NCBI RefSeq assembly: GCF_904066215.1
Contig: NZ_LR880474.1
Span: 1,798,001-1,862,000 of the forward strand
Reading direction: 5' to 3'
DNA length: 64,000 bases
From: Microbacterium sp. Nx66
GTDB taxonomy: Bacteria; Actinomycetota; Actinomycetes; Actinomycetales; Microbacteriaceae
Part shown: positions 54,445-64,000 of the stretch, piece by piece
Layout of the letters: every line of letters starts with the position of its first letter
Position numbering within the stretch: the first letter of the stretch is position 1
Notes under the pieces: generated by a model
The model's input: only the letters and a program-made list of their open reading frames with translations
The model's database searches: none
Told to the model about the DNA's origin: nothing
Translations under genes and position numbers: made by a program

Positions 54445-56385
54445 TCAGTGGCGCTCGTGGAGTGGGAGCTCGATCGCTCCGGTCTCCCCGGCGTGGCGGG
54501 CCTTCGGGATGCGCGTACCGAGCACCTGCGCCACGACGTCCTGAGCGATCTTCGAGGCCGTGAGACCGGCATCGGCGAGGATCTGGTCGCGCGACGCGTG
54601 GTCGATGAACTCGTCGGGAAGACCCAGCTCGTCGACGGCCGTGTCGATGCCCGCCTCGCGGAGCACCTGCCGCACGCGCGTGCCGATGCCGCCCACGCGG
54701 ATGCCGTCCTCCAGCGTGATCACCAGTCGATGCTGCGCCGCGAGCTCGACGACCGACGGTTGCACGGGGATCGCCCAGCGCGGGTCGATCACGGTGGCGC
54801 CGATGCCCTGGGCGCGCAGCCGCTCAGCCACGTCGACGGCAAGGGCGGCGAAGGGACCGATCGCGACGATGAGGACGTCCTCGCCCTCGCCCCGTGCGAG
54901 CACGTCCACGCCGTCCTCGAGGCGCTCGAGCGCCGGGAGGTCGGCGGAGACATCGCCCTTCGGGAAGCGGATGACGGTCGGGGCGTCCTCCACGGCGACC
55001 GCTTCGTCCAGTGCCTCGGTCAGCCGCGCGCCGTCGCGGGGGGCGGCGATGCGGATGTGCGGGACGATCTGCAGCATCGCCAGATCCCACATGCCGTGGT
55101 GACTCGGTCCGTCCGGGCCGGTGACGCCGGCGCGATCGAGCACGAACGTGACGCCCGCCCGGTGCAACGCGACGTCCATGAGCACCTGATCGAACGCGCG
55201 TCCCATGAACGTGGCGTAGACGGCGACGACCGGGTGCAGCCCGCCGTACGCGAGTCCGGCAGCCGAGGCCACCGCGTGCTGCTCAGCGATGCCGACGTCG
55301 TAGACCCGGTCGGGGAAGCGCTCCGCGAAGGGGGCGAGGCCGGTGGGCCGGAGCATGGCGGCGGTGATGGCGATCACGTCCGAGCGTCGCTCCCCGACCT
55401 TCACGAGAGCGTCGGAGAAGACATCGGTCCACCCTCGGCCGCCTGAGGACAGGGTCTCCCCCGTCGTCGGGTCGATCTTGCCGACCGCGTGGAACTGGTC
55501 GGCCTCGTCGTCGCGGGCCGGCTGGTAGCCGCGACCCTTCTCGGTGATCGCGTGCACGATGACCGGCGCACCGTAGGACTTCGCGAGCTCCAGCGTCTCC
55601 AGCAGCGCCGGCAGATCGTGACCGTCGACCGGGCCGAGGTACTTGATGTCGAGGTTGGAGTACAGCGCCTCGTTGTTCGTGAACCGCGAGAGGAAGCCGT
55701 GCGTGCCGCCGCGCACACCGCGGAACACTGCGCGTCCCACCGGCCCGAACGCACGGAAGAGGCGATCGGACTTGTGGTGGAGGTCCTTGTAGGCCGCGGC
55801 GGTGCGGACCCGGTTGAGGAAGCGCGACATGCCGCCGATGGTCGGCGCGTACGAGCGGCCGTTGTCGTTCACGACGATGACGAGGTTGCGGTCGTTGTCG
55901 TCGGAGATGTTGTTCAGCGCCTCCCATGTCATACCGCCGGTCAGCGCGCCGTCGCCGACGACCGCGACGACGTGTCGGTCCGCGCGGCCGGTGGCGGTGA
56001 GTGCCCGCGACACGCCGTCGGCCCAGCTCAGGGAGCTGGAGGCGTGAGACGACTCGACGACGTCGTGCGGGCTCTCCGCGCGCTGCGGGTAGCCGGCAAG
56101 CCCCTCCCGGACGCGCAGCTTCGAGAAGTCCTGGCGACCGGTGAGGATCTTGTGGACGTACGACTGGTGGCCGGTGTCGAAGATGAAGGGGTCGTCCGGA
56201 GAGGAGAACACGCGGTGCAGGGCGATCGTCAGCTCCACCACGCCGAGGTTCGGCCCGAGGTGACCGCCCGTCTGCGAGACGTTCTCGACGAGGAACGCGC
56301 GGATCTCCGAGGCGAGTTCTTCCAGTTGCTCCGGAGAGAGCCGATCAAGATCGCGCGGTCCAGAGATGCTCGGAAGAATGGGCAT
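54445..56385 (-). CDS. dxs: 1-deoxy-D-xylulose-5-phosphate synthase
   Basis: First step of the MEP isoprenoid pathway, thiamine diphosphate dependent. 646 residues. FIFDTGHQSYVHKILTGR, the ThDP motif VAVVGDGALTGGMTWEALNN, the transketolase-like middle domain (YDVGIAEQHAVASAAGLAYG, GPDGPSHHGMWDLAMLQ), and a C-terminal domain (LVITLEDGIRVGGIGTRV). It ends next to the convergent glpD with a 30-base gap. Confidence 0.97.
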   Translation of the reverse strand: MPILPSISGPRDLDRLSPEQLEELASEIRAFLVENVSQTGGHLGPNLGVVELTIALHRVFSSPDDPFIFDTGHQSYVHKILTGRQDFSKLRVREGLAGYPQRAESPHDVVESSHASSSLSWADGVSRALTATGRADRHVVAVVGDGALTGGMTWEALNNISDDNDRNLVIVVNDNGRSYAPTIGGMSRFLNRVRTAAAYKDLHHKSDRLFRAFGPVGRAVFRGVRGGTHGFLSRFTNNEALYSNLDIKYLGPVDGHDLPALLETLELAKSYGAPVIVHAITEKGRGYQPARDDEADQFHAVGKIDPTTGETLSSGGRGWTDVFSDALVKVGERRSDVIAITAAMLRPTGLAPFAERFPDRVYDVGIAEQHAVASAAGLAYGGLHPVVAVYATFMGRAFDQVLMDVALHRAGVTFVLDRAGVTGPDGPSHHGMWDLAMLQIVPHIRIAAPRDGARLTEALDEAVAVEDAPTVIRFPKGDVSADLPALERLEDGVDVLARGEGEDVLIVAIGPFAALAVDVAERLRAQGIGATVIDPRWAIPVQPSVVELAAQHRLVITLEDGIRVGGIGTRVRQVLREAGIDTAVDELGLPDEFIDHASRDQILADAGLTASKIAQDVVAQVLGTRIPKARHAGETGAIELPLHERH

Positions 56386-56495
56386 CTGCGCCTCCTCACA
56401 GGCCTCGACGGAGCGTCCGAACGGGTGCGGACGTCTTCCCGATCCTACCGCTCGGAGCCGGGAATCCCCCGAGGGCGGGGGACCCTTGACATGCC

Positions 56496-56529
56496 GAAGG
56501 GGCCCGTGTCGGTGGACACGGGCCCCTTC
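56496..56529 (-). terminator. terminator of acnA
   Basis: A perfect 15-bp stem (GAAGGGGCCCGTGTC with its complement) and a GGTG loop, located 12 bases after the acnA stop. The rest of the 155-base gap upstream of dxs shows nothing else that is clear. Confidence 0.85.
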
Positions 56530-56540
56530 ATCGATGCGCC

Positions 56541-59375
<2,835 letters not shown>

Positions 59376-59501
59376 GAATCCGTCTCCTTCTATTCGGATG
59401 GGAGCGACAGGCGCCTCCATCTTGCTCGCCGGTGCGGCCGCGCGGCTAGCAAGGGGGACCTAACCAGTCTGCTCCGCGCAGGTCACCGGCGAAAGCCCGT
59501 G

Positions 59502-59525
59502 ATTTATCTTGATGTCGAGATAAAT
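59502..59525. promoter_or_regulatory. 24-bp imperfect palindrome upstream of acnA
   Basis: Arms ATTTATCT and AGATAAAT flank TGATGTCG; 10 of 12 positions are symmetric. The site is an AT-rich island between the DUF3159 stop and acnA, about 127 bases before the acnA start. The core TCTTGATGTCGAGA looks like an operator for a dimeric regulator of MarR type. In Streptomyces the MarR/PecS-like TamR controls aconitase; a match to its site is a hypothesis. Confidence 0.6.
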
Positions 59526-59528
59526 CTA

Positions 59529-60263
59529 TCACGCCGCCGCGGGGTCGTCGTGCGACGACTCGCGGGGATAGAGCGCACGGACGACCAGCCAGGTCACGGC
59601 GATCAGCGGCGCGAACAACGGCAGCCCCATAACGAGCTTGAGGGTTCCGAGCGCCGTCGTCTGCTCGGCCAGGTACAACGGAAGCTGCACCGCAAGACGG
59701 GCGAAGAACAAGGCGGCCCAAGCAATTGCGAGCCAGAAGAACGCGCGGCGCTTCCGCCTGTCTGCGCGCCATGCCGTCCCCTCCCCCATGAGGAATCCGA
59801 CGGCAAGACCGATCAAAGACCAGCCGATGAGCGCAGACACGAGGATCGCAGTGCCGTAGGCAGCGTTCGTTATCAAGCCGGGCACGAAGTTGTCCTGTGC
59901 GCGCCCGGTCCAAAGCGCGAGCCCGGCGGCGGCCACGGCGGCGATCAGTCCGCCGAGGGCGGCCGACGGCGGCGACTTCTGCACCAGCCGGACGAGGGTG
60001 AACACGGCGGCCAGACCGACCGACACTCCGAGGGGCAGCAGCAGGGGTTCCGGCCGGAGGGTGAACAGGATCACGAACGCGAGGCTCGGCAGCACCGACT
60101 CCAGGATCCCGCGCCAGCCGCCCATGGCCGACCAGACGACCTTGTGCGTCTGCGCGTTCTCGGACGGATCGAGCCCAGCCTTGCGCGCCGCACCGCCGAG
60201 GGCTGCTCCGAGGATCTCCGACGCGCTCTGCGTGCGCGGCTCCTCGGGGTCCGGCGTGGTCAC
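59529..60263 (-). CDS. DUF3159 family membrane protein
   Basis: A 244-residue protein with about six transmembrane helices. Motifs VWSAMGGWRGILESVLPSL, FTLRPEPLLLPLGVSVG, AALGGLIAAVAAAGLALWTG, DNFVPGLITNAAYG, LMGEGTAWRADRRKRRAFFW. The actinobacterial family has no assigned function. GTG start overlapping the DUF3710 stop by 4 bases (GTGA). It is the third gene of the dut-DUF3710-DUF3159 operon, also found in mycobacteria. Confidence 0.9.
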   Translation of the reverse strand: MTTPDPEEPRTQSASEILGAALGGAARKAGLDPSENAQTHKVVWSAMGGWRGILESVLPSLAFVILFTLRPEPLLLPLGVSVGLAAVFTLVRLVQKSPPSAALGGLIAAVAAAGLALWTGRAQDNFVPGLITNAAYGTAILVSALIGWSLIGLAVGFLMGEGTAWRADRRKRRAFFWLAIAWAALFFARLAVQLPLYLAEQTTALGTLKLVMGLPLFAPLIAVTWLVVRALYPRESSHDDPAAA

Positions 60264-60847
60264 GCGGAGCCCGGCGTCGCCGGCATCTTCAGCGGGATGA
60301 GGTCGCGCGGCGGCATGGGCGCTCCCCCGCGCACGACGACGATCGAGCGGAACAGGTCCTCGACCTTCGCCGCGGCCTCGGGGTCGGACGCCGCCGCGCC
60401 GCTGATCACGCCGCGCAGGAACCAACGGGGACCGTCGATGCCGATGAAGCGCGCGAGACGCAGGCCGGAGCCCTCGCTGGCCGTCGCGGGGACCTCGGCG
60501 AGGAGCTCCTTGCCGAGCGGTCCTTCCCGCTCCTCGACGCGGCCGCCCTGCGCCTTGACCTGGTCGCGCAGCTGGACCCGCGTCTCATCCCAGAGACCGC
60601 CGCTGCGCGGAGCCGCGAACGGCTGCACCTGGAGAGAGGACTCGGCGTAGTCGAGCCCGACCGCCACGATGCGCTTGCTCTGCTCCTCCACCTCGAGCCG
60701 CAGGTTCAGGCCCTCGCGCGGCAGGATCTTGATCCCGCCGAGGTCGATGTAGGGGCGGACGGGGTTCGCCTCGGAGTCGTCGAACGGGCCCTCGGTGGCG
60801 CGGTTCTCCGGCGCCGACTTGGAGGGGGTGTCGTTGCTGTCGGTCAT
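60260..60847 (-). CDS. DUF3710 family protein
   Basis: A 195-residue soluble protein: PYIDLGGIKILPREGLNLRL, VGLDYAESSLQVQPFAAPRS, GLWDETRVQLRDQVKAQGG, GIDGPRWFLRGVISGAAA. DUF3710 is actinobacterial, adjacent to dut, and of unknown function. Overlaps dut by 4 bases (ATGA) and the next gene by 4 bases. Confidence 0.92.
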   Translation of the reverse strand: MTDSNDTPSKSAPENRATEGPFDDSEANPVRPYIDLGGIKILPREGLNLRLEVEEQSKRIVAVGLDYAESSLQVQPFAAPRSGGLWDETRVQLRDQVKAQGGRVEEREGPLGKELLAEVPATASEGSGLRLARFIGIDGPRWFLRGVISGAAASDPEAAAKVEDLFRSIVVVRGGAPMPPRDLIPLKMPATPGSA

Positions 60848-61314
60848 TTCGCCTGTCCTGCTTCGTTCTCGGGGGTCTGTGCCTGATAGCCGGTCGATCC
60901 GAACCCGCCGGCGCCGCGAACGCTGTCCGGCAGCTCGTCCACCGGAAGGAACCGGGCCCGAGTGACGGGCATCACGATGAGCTGCGCGATGCGATCGCCG
61001 ACGGCGACATCGTACGCGCTGTGGATGTCCGTGTTGATCAGGCTCACCTTGATCTCTCCCCGGTAGCCGGCGTCGACGGTGCCGGGCGAGTTCACGATCG
61101 AGATGCCGTGCTTCGCCGCGAGACCGCTGCGGGGCACCACGAAGGCCGCATAGCCGTCGGGCAGCGCGATACGCACGCCCGTGGGCACGAGAGCCCGATC
61201 CCCCGGCTCCAACCGCACGGCCTCGGCGGCGACGAGATCGGCTCCGGCGTCGCCCGGATGCGCATAGCCGGGGACCACTGCGGCGATAATGGGGACATCA
61301 ACGGAATCGGTCAC
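60844..61314 (-). CDS. dut: dUTP diphosphatase
   Basis: Hydrolyses dUTP to dUMP and keeps uracil out of DNA. A 156-residue trimeric dUTPase with motifs AHPGDAGADLVA (motif 1), PRSGLAAKHGI (2), GTVDAGYRGEIKV (3), RIAQLIVMPV (4) and GAGGFGSTGYQA (5). All five motifs are intact. It is divergent from the DUF3093 gene with only 3 bases between start codons. Confidence 0.96.
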   Translation of the reverse strand: MTDSVDVPIIAAVVPGYAHPGDAGADLVAAEAVRLEPGDRALVPTGVRIALPDGYAAFVVPRSGLAAKHGISIVNSPGTVDAGYRGEIKVSLINTDIHSAYDVAVGDRIAQLIVMPVTRARFLPVDELPDSVRGAGGFGSTGYQAQTPENEAGQAK

Positions 61315-61317
61315 CCC

Positions 61318-61791
61318 ATGAGGCTAATGCAGAACCCCGCAACGGACGCACGTCCCCGCTACCACGAACGACTGGCCCCCAGCCTGTGGCTGCTGGTCAC
61401 GATCGCCCTGGCGGGACCGATGGTGTCCCTGATCTTCGTGCCGGTCGGCTCGACCTTCGCGCTGCTCCTCGGAGCGGCGGTCTCGGCGCTCCTCGTGGTG
61501 GCGGCCCTCGCCCTCGCTCCGGTGGTGTCGGTGCAGGACGGCGTCCTCCGAGCCGGACGCGCCCACATCGACGTGCGCTATCTCGGCGAGCCGACGGCAC
61601 TGACCGGCGAGGAGGCGCGCAGCGCCAGAGGACCCGAGCTCCCGGCTCGCGGGTGGCACCTCATCCGCGGCGGCATCGACGGAGTCGTCGTGGTGCCGAA
61701 CACCGATGAGGCCGACCCCGTCGTGGCCTGGACGATCTCGACCCGCACCCCCGACCGCCTCGCCGCGGCCATCCGCGCCGCACGGGACTGA
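61318..61791 (+). CDS. DUF3093 family membrane protein
   Basis: A 157-residue protein with two transmembrane helices near the N-terminus (LWLLVTIALAGPMVSLIFVP, FALLLGAAVSALLVVAALAL) and a soluble C-terminal part (GVLRAGRAHIDVRYLGEP, HLIRGGIDGVVVVPNTDEAD). Matches actinobacterial DUF3093; function unknown. Start may be nine bases further in. The start is almost adjacent to the divergent dut start, so its mRNA may be leaderless. Confidence 0.88.
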   Translation: MRLMQNPATDARPRYHERLAPSLWLLVTIALAGPMVSLIFVPVGSTFALLLGAAVSALLVVAALALAPVVSVQDGVLRAGRAHIDVRYLGEPTALTGEEARSARGPELPARGWHLIRGGIDGVVVVPNTDEADPVVAWTISTRTPDRLAAAIRAARD

Positions 61792-61809
61792 CCGCCCCGC
61801 AGACGACAG

Positions 61810-61840
61810 CGCGCCCCTGACCGGGATGGTCGGGGGCGCG
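61810..61840. terminator. bidirectional hairpin between DUF3093 and DUF4193 genes
   Basis: CGCGCCCCTGACC pairs with GGTCGGGGGCGCG (one T-G wobble) around a 5-base loop, between the two convergent genes. Confidence 0.7.
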
Positions 61841-61863
61841 TGGGGCGTCGCTCGGAGGGCTGC

Positions 61864-62157
61864 TCAGGCAGCGCACTCCTTGCAGATGGGGCCGTCGGGT
61901 CCCTCGTGGTCGAGCTGCGAGCGGTGCTTCACGAGGAAGCAGCTCATGCAGGTGAACTCGTCCTGCTGCGCGGGCAGCACGACGACATCCAGCTCGAGGT
62001 CGGAGAGGTCCGCGCCAGGGAGGTCGAAGCTCGACGGGTTGTCGGAGTCCTCGTCTCCGGTCGTGCCGGACAGCTTGTCCGGCACACGCTCCTTGAGGGC
62101 TTCGATCGACTCGGAGTCGTCTTCACTCTTTCGGGGAGCGTCGTAATCGGTTGCCAT
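61864..62157 (-). CDS. DUF4193 family protein, zinc-ribbon
   Basis: A 97-residue protein. Acidic N-terminal half (KSEDDSESIEALKERVPDK). The C-terminal half has a likely zinc site: EFTCMSCFLVKHRSQL and GPICKECAA (CxxC pairs). The family is actinobacterial, found near dut and sepH, with no established function. Start MATDYDAPRKS is the family N-terminus. Confidence 0.92.
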   Translation of the reverse strand: MATDYDAPRKSEDDSESIEALKERVPDKLSGTTGDEDSDNPSSFDLPGADLSDLELDVVVLPAQQDEFTCMSCFLVKHRSQLDHEGPDGPICKECAA

Positions 62158-62356
62158 GCGGTGAATCTCCACTTTCATGGTGCGAGTGGGCGGGTGCGCC
62201 GTCGGGTAATCGGCGGCCATAGTTTGCATGACCGGCGGGCGTTTCGCAAATGCCCTCCCATGCGACAGGGCAAACTCACGGCACGCCCGCCGTATTCCCT
62301 GTCCCGGCCCGTCCGGCGTGACACCATGAACGCACACCCATCAGAGGGGCATTCGC

Positions 62357-63403
62357 ATGGAAAACGTCACCATCGTCGGCACAGAAGCAGGAGTGCTCGT
62401 CCTCGCGACCGAGGCGGGCGAGCGGTTCGCGCTGCCCATCGACGCGGTGCTGCAGCGGGAGATCCGCCGCGCGACCCGCCAGGCCGAGCCGGCCGCACAG
62501 AAACTCGCCGCGAGCCCGCGGGATATCCAGGCGCAGATCCGCGCCGGTCTCACCGCCGCGGAGGTCGCCGAGCTCCTCGGGATCAGCGTCGACGACGTCG
62601 CCCGGTTCGAGGGCCCCGTCCTCGCCGAGCGCGAGCACATCATCGGCCAGGCCCTCGCCGTGCCCGTCCTCATCGGCAGCGAGGTCGAGCCGGACGCGCA
62701 GCCCACCTTCGGAGCTGCGGTCCGCGCCAAGCTCGCCGAGGTGTCCGCATCGTCCGAGCGCTGGGCCAGCTGGAAGGAGGAGTCCGGCTGGATCATCAAG
62801 CTCGAGTTCTCCGCCAACGACGTCGAGCACGACGCGCGCTGGAGCTTCGACCCGCGACGCAGCGCCCTCTCGCCCCTGAACGCCGATGCCACGCAGCTCT
62901 CCCGCCAGGGTTCACTCCCGGAGGGACTCATCCCCCGCCTGCGCGCGGTGGAGGCCGACCGTGCCGCCTCGCCCTATAAGGACGACAGCCGTTTCGATTC
63001 GGGTGCCTTCGGTCCCCGCCTCGTGCCGACGCCCGCCGCGGAGGCGGAGGAGCCGGCGCAGCCCGAGCGTTCGGCACCGGCGGTCCAGGACGCGGCGATC
63101 AACCGCGCTCCCGACTCCGCCTCGACGAGCCCGGAGACCGCGGACCTCCTCGAGGCCCTGCGTCGTCGCCGCGGACAGCGGGAGCCGTCGCCGATCGAGC
63201 ACGAGGTCGAGGAGATCCAGGAGGATTCCGACCCGATCGCCCTGTTCGCCGCGCTCGAGGAGCCGGACGACGAGCCCGAGGCTCCGGAACCCGCACCGCG
63301 TCAGCCCGGGTCGGGCGACAGCGAGGGCAGCGGACGCCGACGGCGCCGCAACGCGATGCCGTCGTGGGACGAGATCGTCTTCGGAGCGCGCACCGACGAG
63401 TGA
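62357..63403 (+). CDS. sepH: septation protein SepH
   Basis: Actinobacterial cell division factor that interacts with FtsZ. 348 residues. The N-terminal DUF3071 domain (VTIVGTEAGVLVLATEAGER, QIRAGLTAAEVAELLGISVD, a helix-turn-helix-like part) covers about 1-175. The C-terminal half is disordered and rich in P, E and S, and ends with a conserved block RRRRRNAMPSWDEIVFGAR. AGAGGGGC precedes the ATG. The roughly 200 bases upstream contain two or three short ATGs but no gene I can support. Confidence 0.93.
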   Translation: MENVTIVGTEAGVLVLATEAGERFALPIDAVLQREIRRATRQAEPAAQKLAASPRDIQAQIRAGLTAAEVAELLGISVDDVARFEGPVLAEREHIIGQALAVPVLIGSEVEPDAQPTFGAAVRAKLAEVSASSERWASWKEESGWIIKLEFSANDVEHDARWSFDPRRSALSPLNADATQLSRQGSLPEGLIPRLRAVEADRAASPYKDDSRFDSGAFGPRLVPTPAAEAEEPAQPERSAPAVQDAAINRAPDSASTSPETADLLEALRRRRGQREPSPIEHEVEEIQEDSDPIALFAALEEPDDEPEAPEPAPRQPGSGDSEGSGRRRRRNAMPSWDEIVFGARTDE

Positions 63404-63419
63404 TCGTTCCGGGGCCCCG

Positions 63420-64000
63420 TCAGGAGGCGAAGGCCCCGAACCGCAGGAACGGTACCCGGGTCTCGTCAGGCGTGAGCGCTCCGTGCTGTCCCACCATCCC
63501 TCGGTTGCGCTGGTCCTCGGCGGTGCCGTCGTAGAGCGCGCGCACTCCGGTGGCGATGACCAGCACGTCGCCGATGCGATCGAGGACCTCATCGCGCACG
63601 ACCGGACCGAAGAGGCCCGCCCGGACCGCCTCCTCTCGGGTGACGACATCGGCCGCGCCCTCGAGATCGCTGCGCAGACGCGTCGTCACCAGCGCCGCAT
63701 CGGCGTCCGGCTCGCGGTAGAGGTGCAGCATGCGGGGTTCCCCACCGACATGACGGATGCCCCCGAGATGCTGCTCCTCGAGCACCACCTGCCGGTGGAA
63801 CGGGACGTCGACCATGCCGTGGTCAGAGGTCACGACCACGCCGACCCGCGGGGGGACGCGAAGCGACAGCGCGCCGTCGATCCGCTCCAGCGCCGCCACC
63901 CACTCGGCAGAGGCGACACCGTGCTTGTGCCCCGCCTTGTCGACCTCGGGGAGGTAGCAGTAGACGAGCGATCCCGGATGCTCCTCGGCCAGCGTGTACG
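63420..64000 (-). CDS. alkaline phosphatase/nucleotide pyrophosphatase family protein (5' end outside window)
   Basis: C-terminal part (about 193 residues) of a type I phosphodiesterase/nucleotide pyrophosphatase-fold enzyme. The frame is open to the right edge. Metal-binding segments are visible: YLPEVDKAGHKHGVASAEW (D and H ligands) and VVVTSDHGMVDVPFH (D-H pair). The substrate is unknown. Convergent with sepH. Neighbours match the actinobacterial sepH region, where a phosphatase of this family is usual. Confidence 0.9.
   Translation of the reverse strand, partial: YTLAEEHPGSLVYCYLPEVDKAGHKHGVASAEWVAALERIDGALSLRVPPRVGVVVTSDHGMVDVPFHRQVVLEEQHLGGIRHVGGEPRMLHLYREPDADAALVTTRLRSDLEGAADVVTREEAVRAGLFGPVVRDEVLDRIGDVLVIATGVRALYDGTAEDQRNRGMVGQHGALTPDETRVPFLRFGAFAS

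Overview
The window is a high-GC (about 70%), gene-dense stretch of an actinobacterial chromosome. Codon use, frequent GTG starts, and a set of actinobacteria-specific families (DUF3000, DUF3093, DUF3159, DUF3710, DUF4193, DUF6098, SepH) point to Microbacteriaceae, most likely a Microbacterium-like organism. I see no prophage, IS element, CRISPR array or origin. No gap between genes exceeds 300 bases; the largest is about 280 bases, between the NirB-like gene and the DUF349 gene.

Layout. 1-5 kb: alaS (cut by the left edge), rpsD and rarA, all leftward. 5-7.5 kb: an unusual two-gene operon of a NirB-like flavoprotein that lacks the siroheme domain, and a half-HemD/winged-helix regulator. 7.7-9.7 kb: a DUF349 coiled-coil protein and an orphan AbiEi-like protein. 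9.7-24.8 kb: a long leftward information-processing block whose order (relA, secF, secD, yajC, ruvB, ruvA, ruvC, yebC, pdxT, pdxS, then HIT, thrS) matches the classic mycobacterial order. Rightward pdxR and pdxY sit where mycobacteria carry phosphatidylinositol/PIM genes. 24.9-27 kb: YnfA, a small membrane protein and a photolyase. 27-30.2 kb: an envelope copper set (membrane protein, CopC, PCuAC chaperone, Tat-exported DyP peroxidase). 30.2-32.5 kb: an MBL-fold hydrolase coupled to DUF6098, a DUF4383 membrane protein and a small hypothetical. 32.7-33.3 kb: four tRNA genes, Val(GAC), Cys and Gly leftward and Val(CAC) rightward, with terminators. 33.3-37.9 kb: a trehalose-synthase-like GH13 enzyme coupled to a luciferase-like flavoprotein, a zinc-ribbon GIY-YIG protein, an SPW membrane protein and a PemK/MazF-like protein. 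37.9-44.7 kb: amtB, zapE, a rhodanese, SufE, an alpha/beta hydrolase, DUF3000 and RNase D. 44.8-48.1 kb: a fadA/fadB beta-oxidation operon. 48.1-54.4 kb: a glycerolipid locus (GMC oxidoreductase, lipid kinase, alkyl-DHAP-synthase-like flavoprotein, divergent TetR and glpD). 54.4-64 kb: dxs, acnA, DUF3159, DUF3710, dut, DUF3093, DUF4193, sepH and a phosphatase cut by the right edge.

How the genes work together. Most operons show 1-11 base stop/start overlaps (ATGA, GTGA, TGATG), so translational coupling is the rule. Functional groups are vitamin B6 synthesis and salvage (pdxT, pdxS, pdxR, pdxY), Sec export (secD, secF, yajC), recombination (ruvA, ruvB, ruvC, rarA), stringent response (relA), extracytoplasmic copper handling, fatty acid oxidation, and glycerol-phosphate/lipid metabolism.

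The least explained parts are the paired truncated NirB/HemD-regulator operon, the tetrad of CGAGACCCCG motifs beside it, the DUF6098-MBL pair, the GH13-flavoprotein pair, and a long AT-rich palindrome upstream of aconitase.
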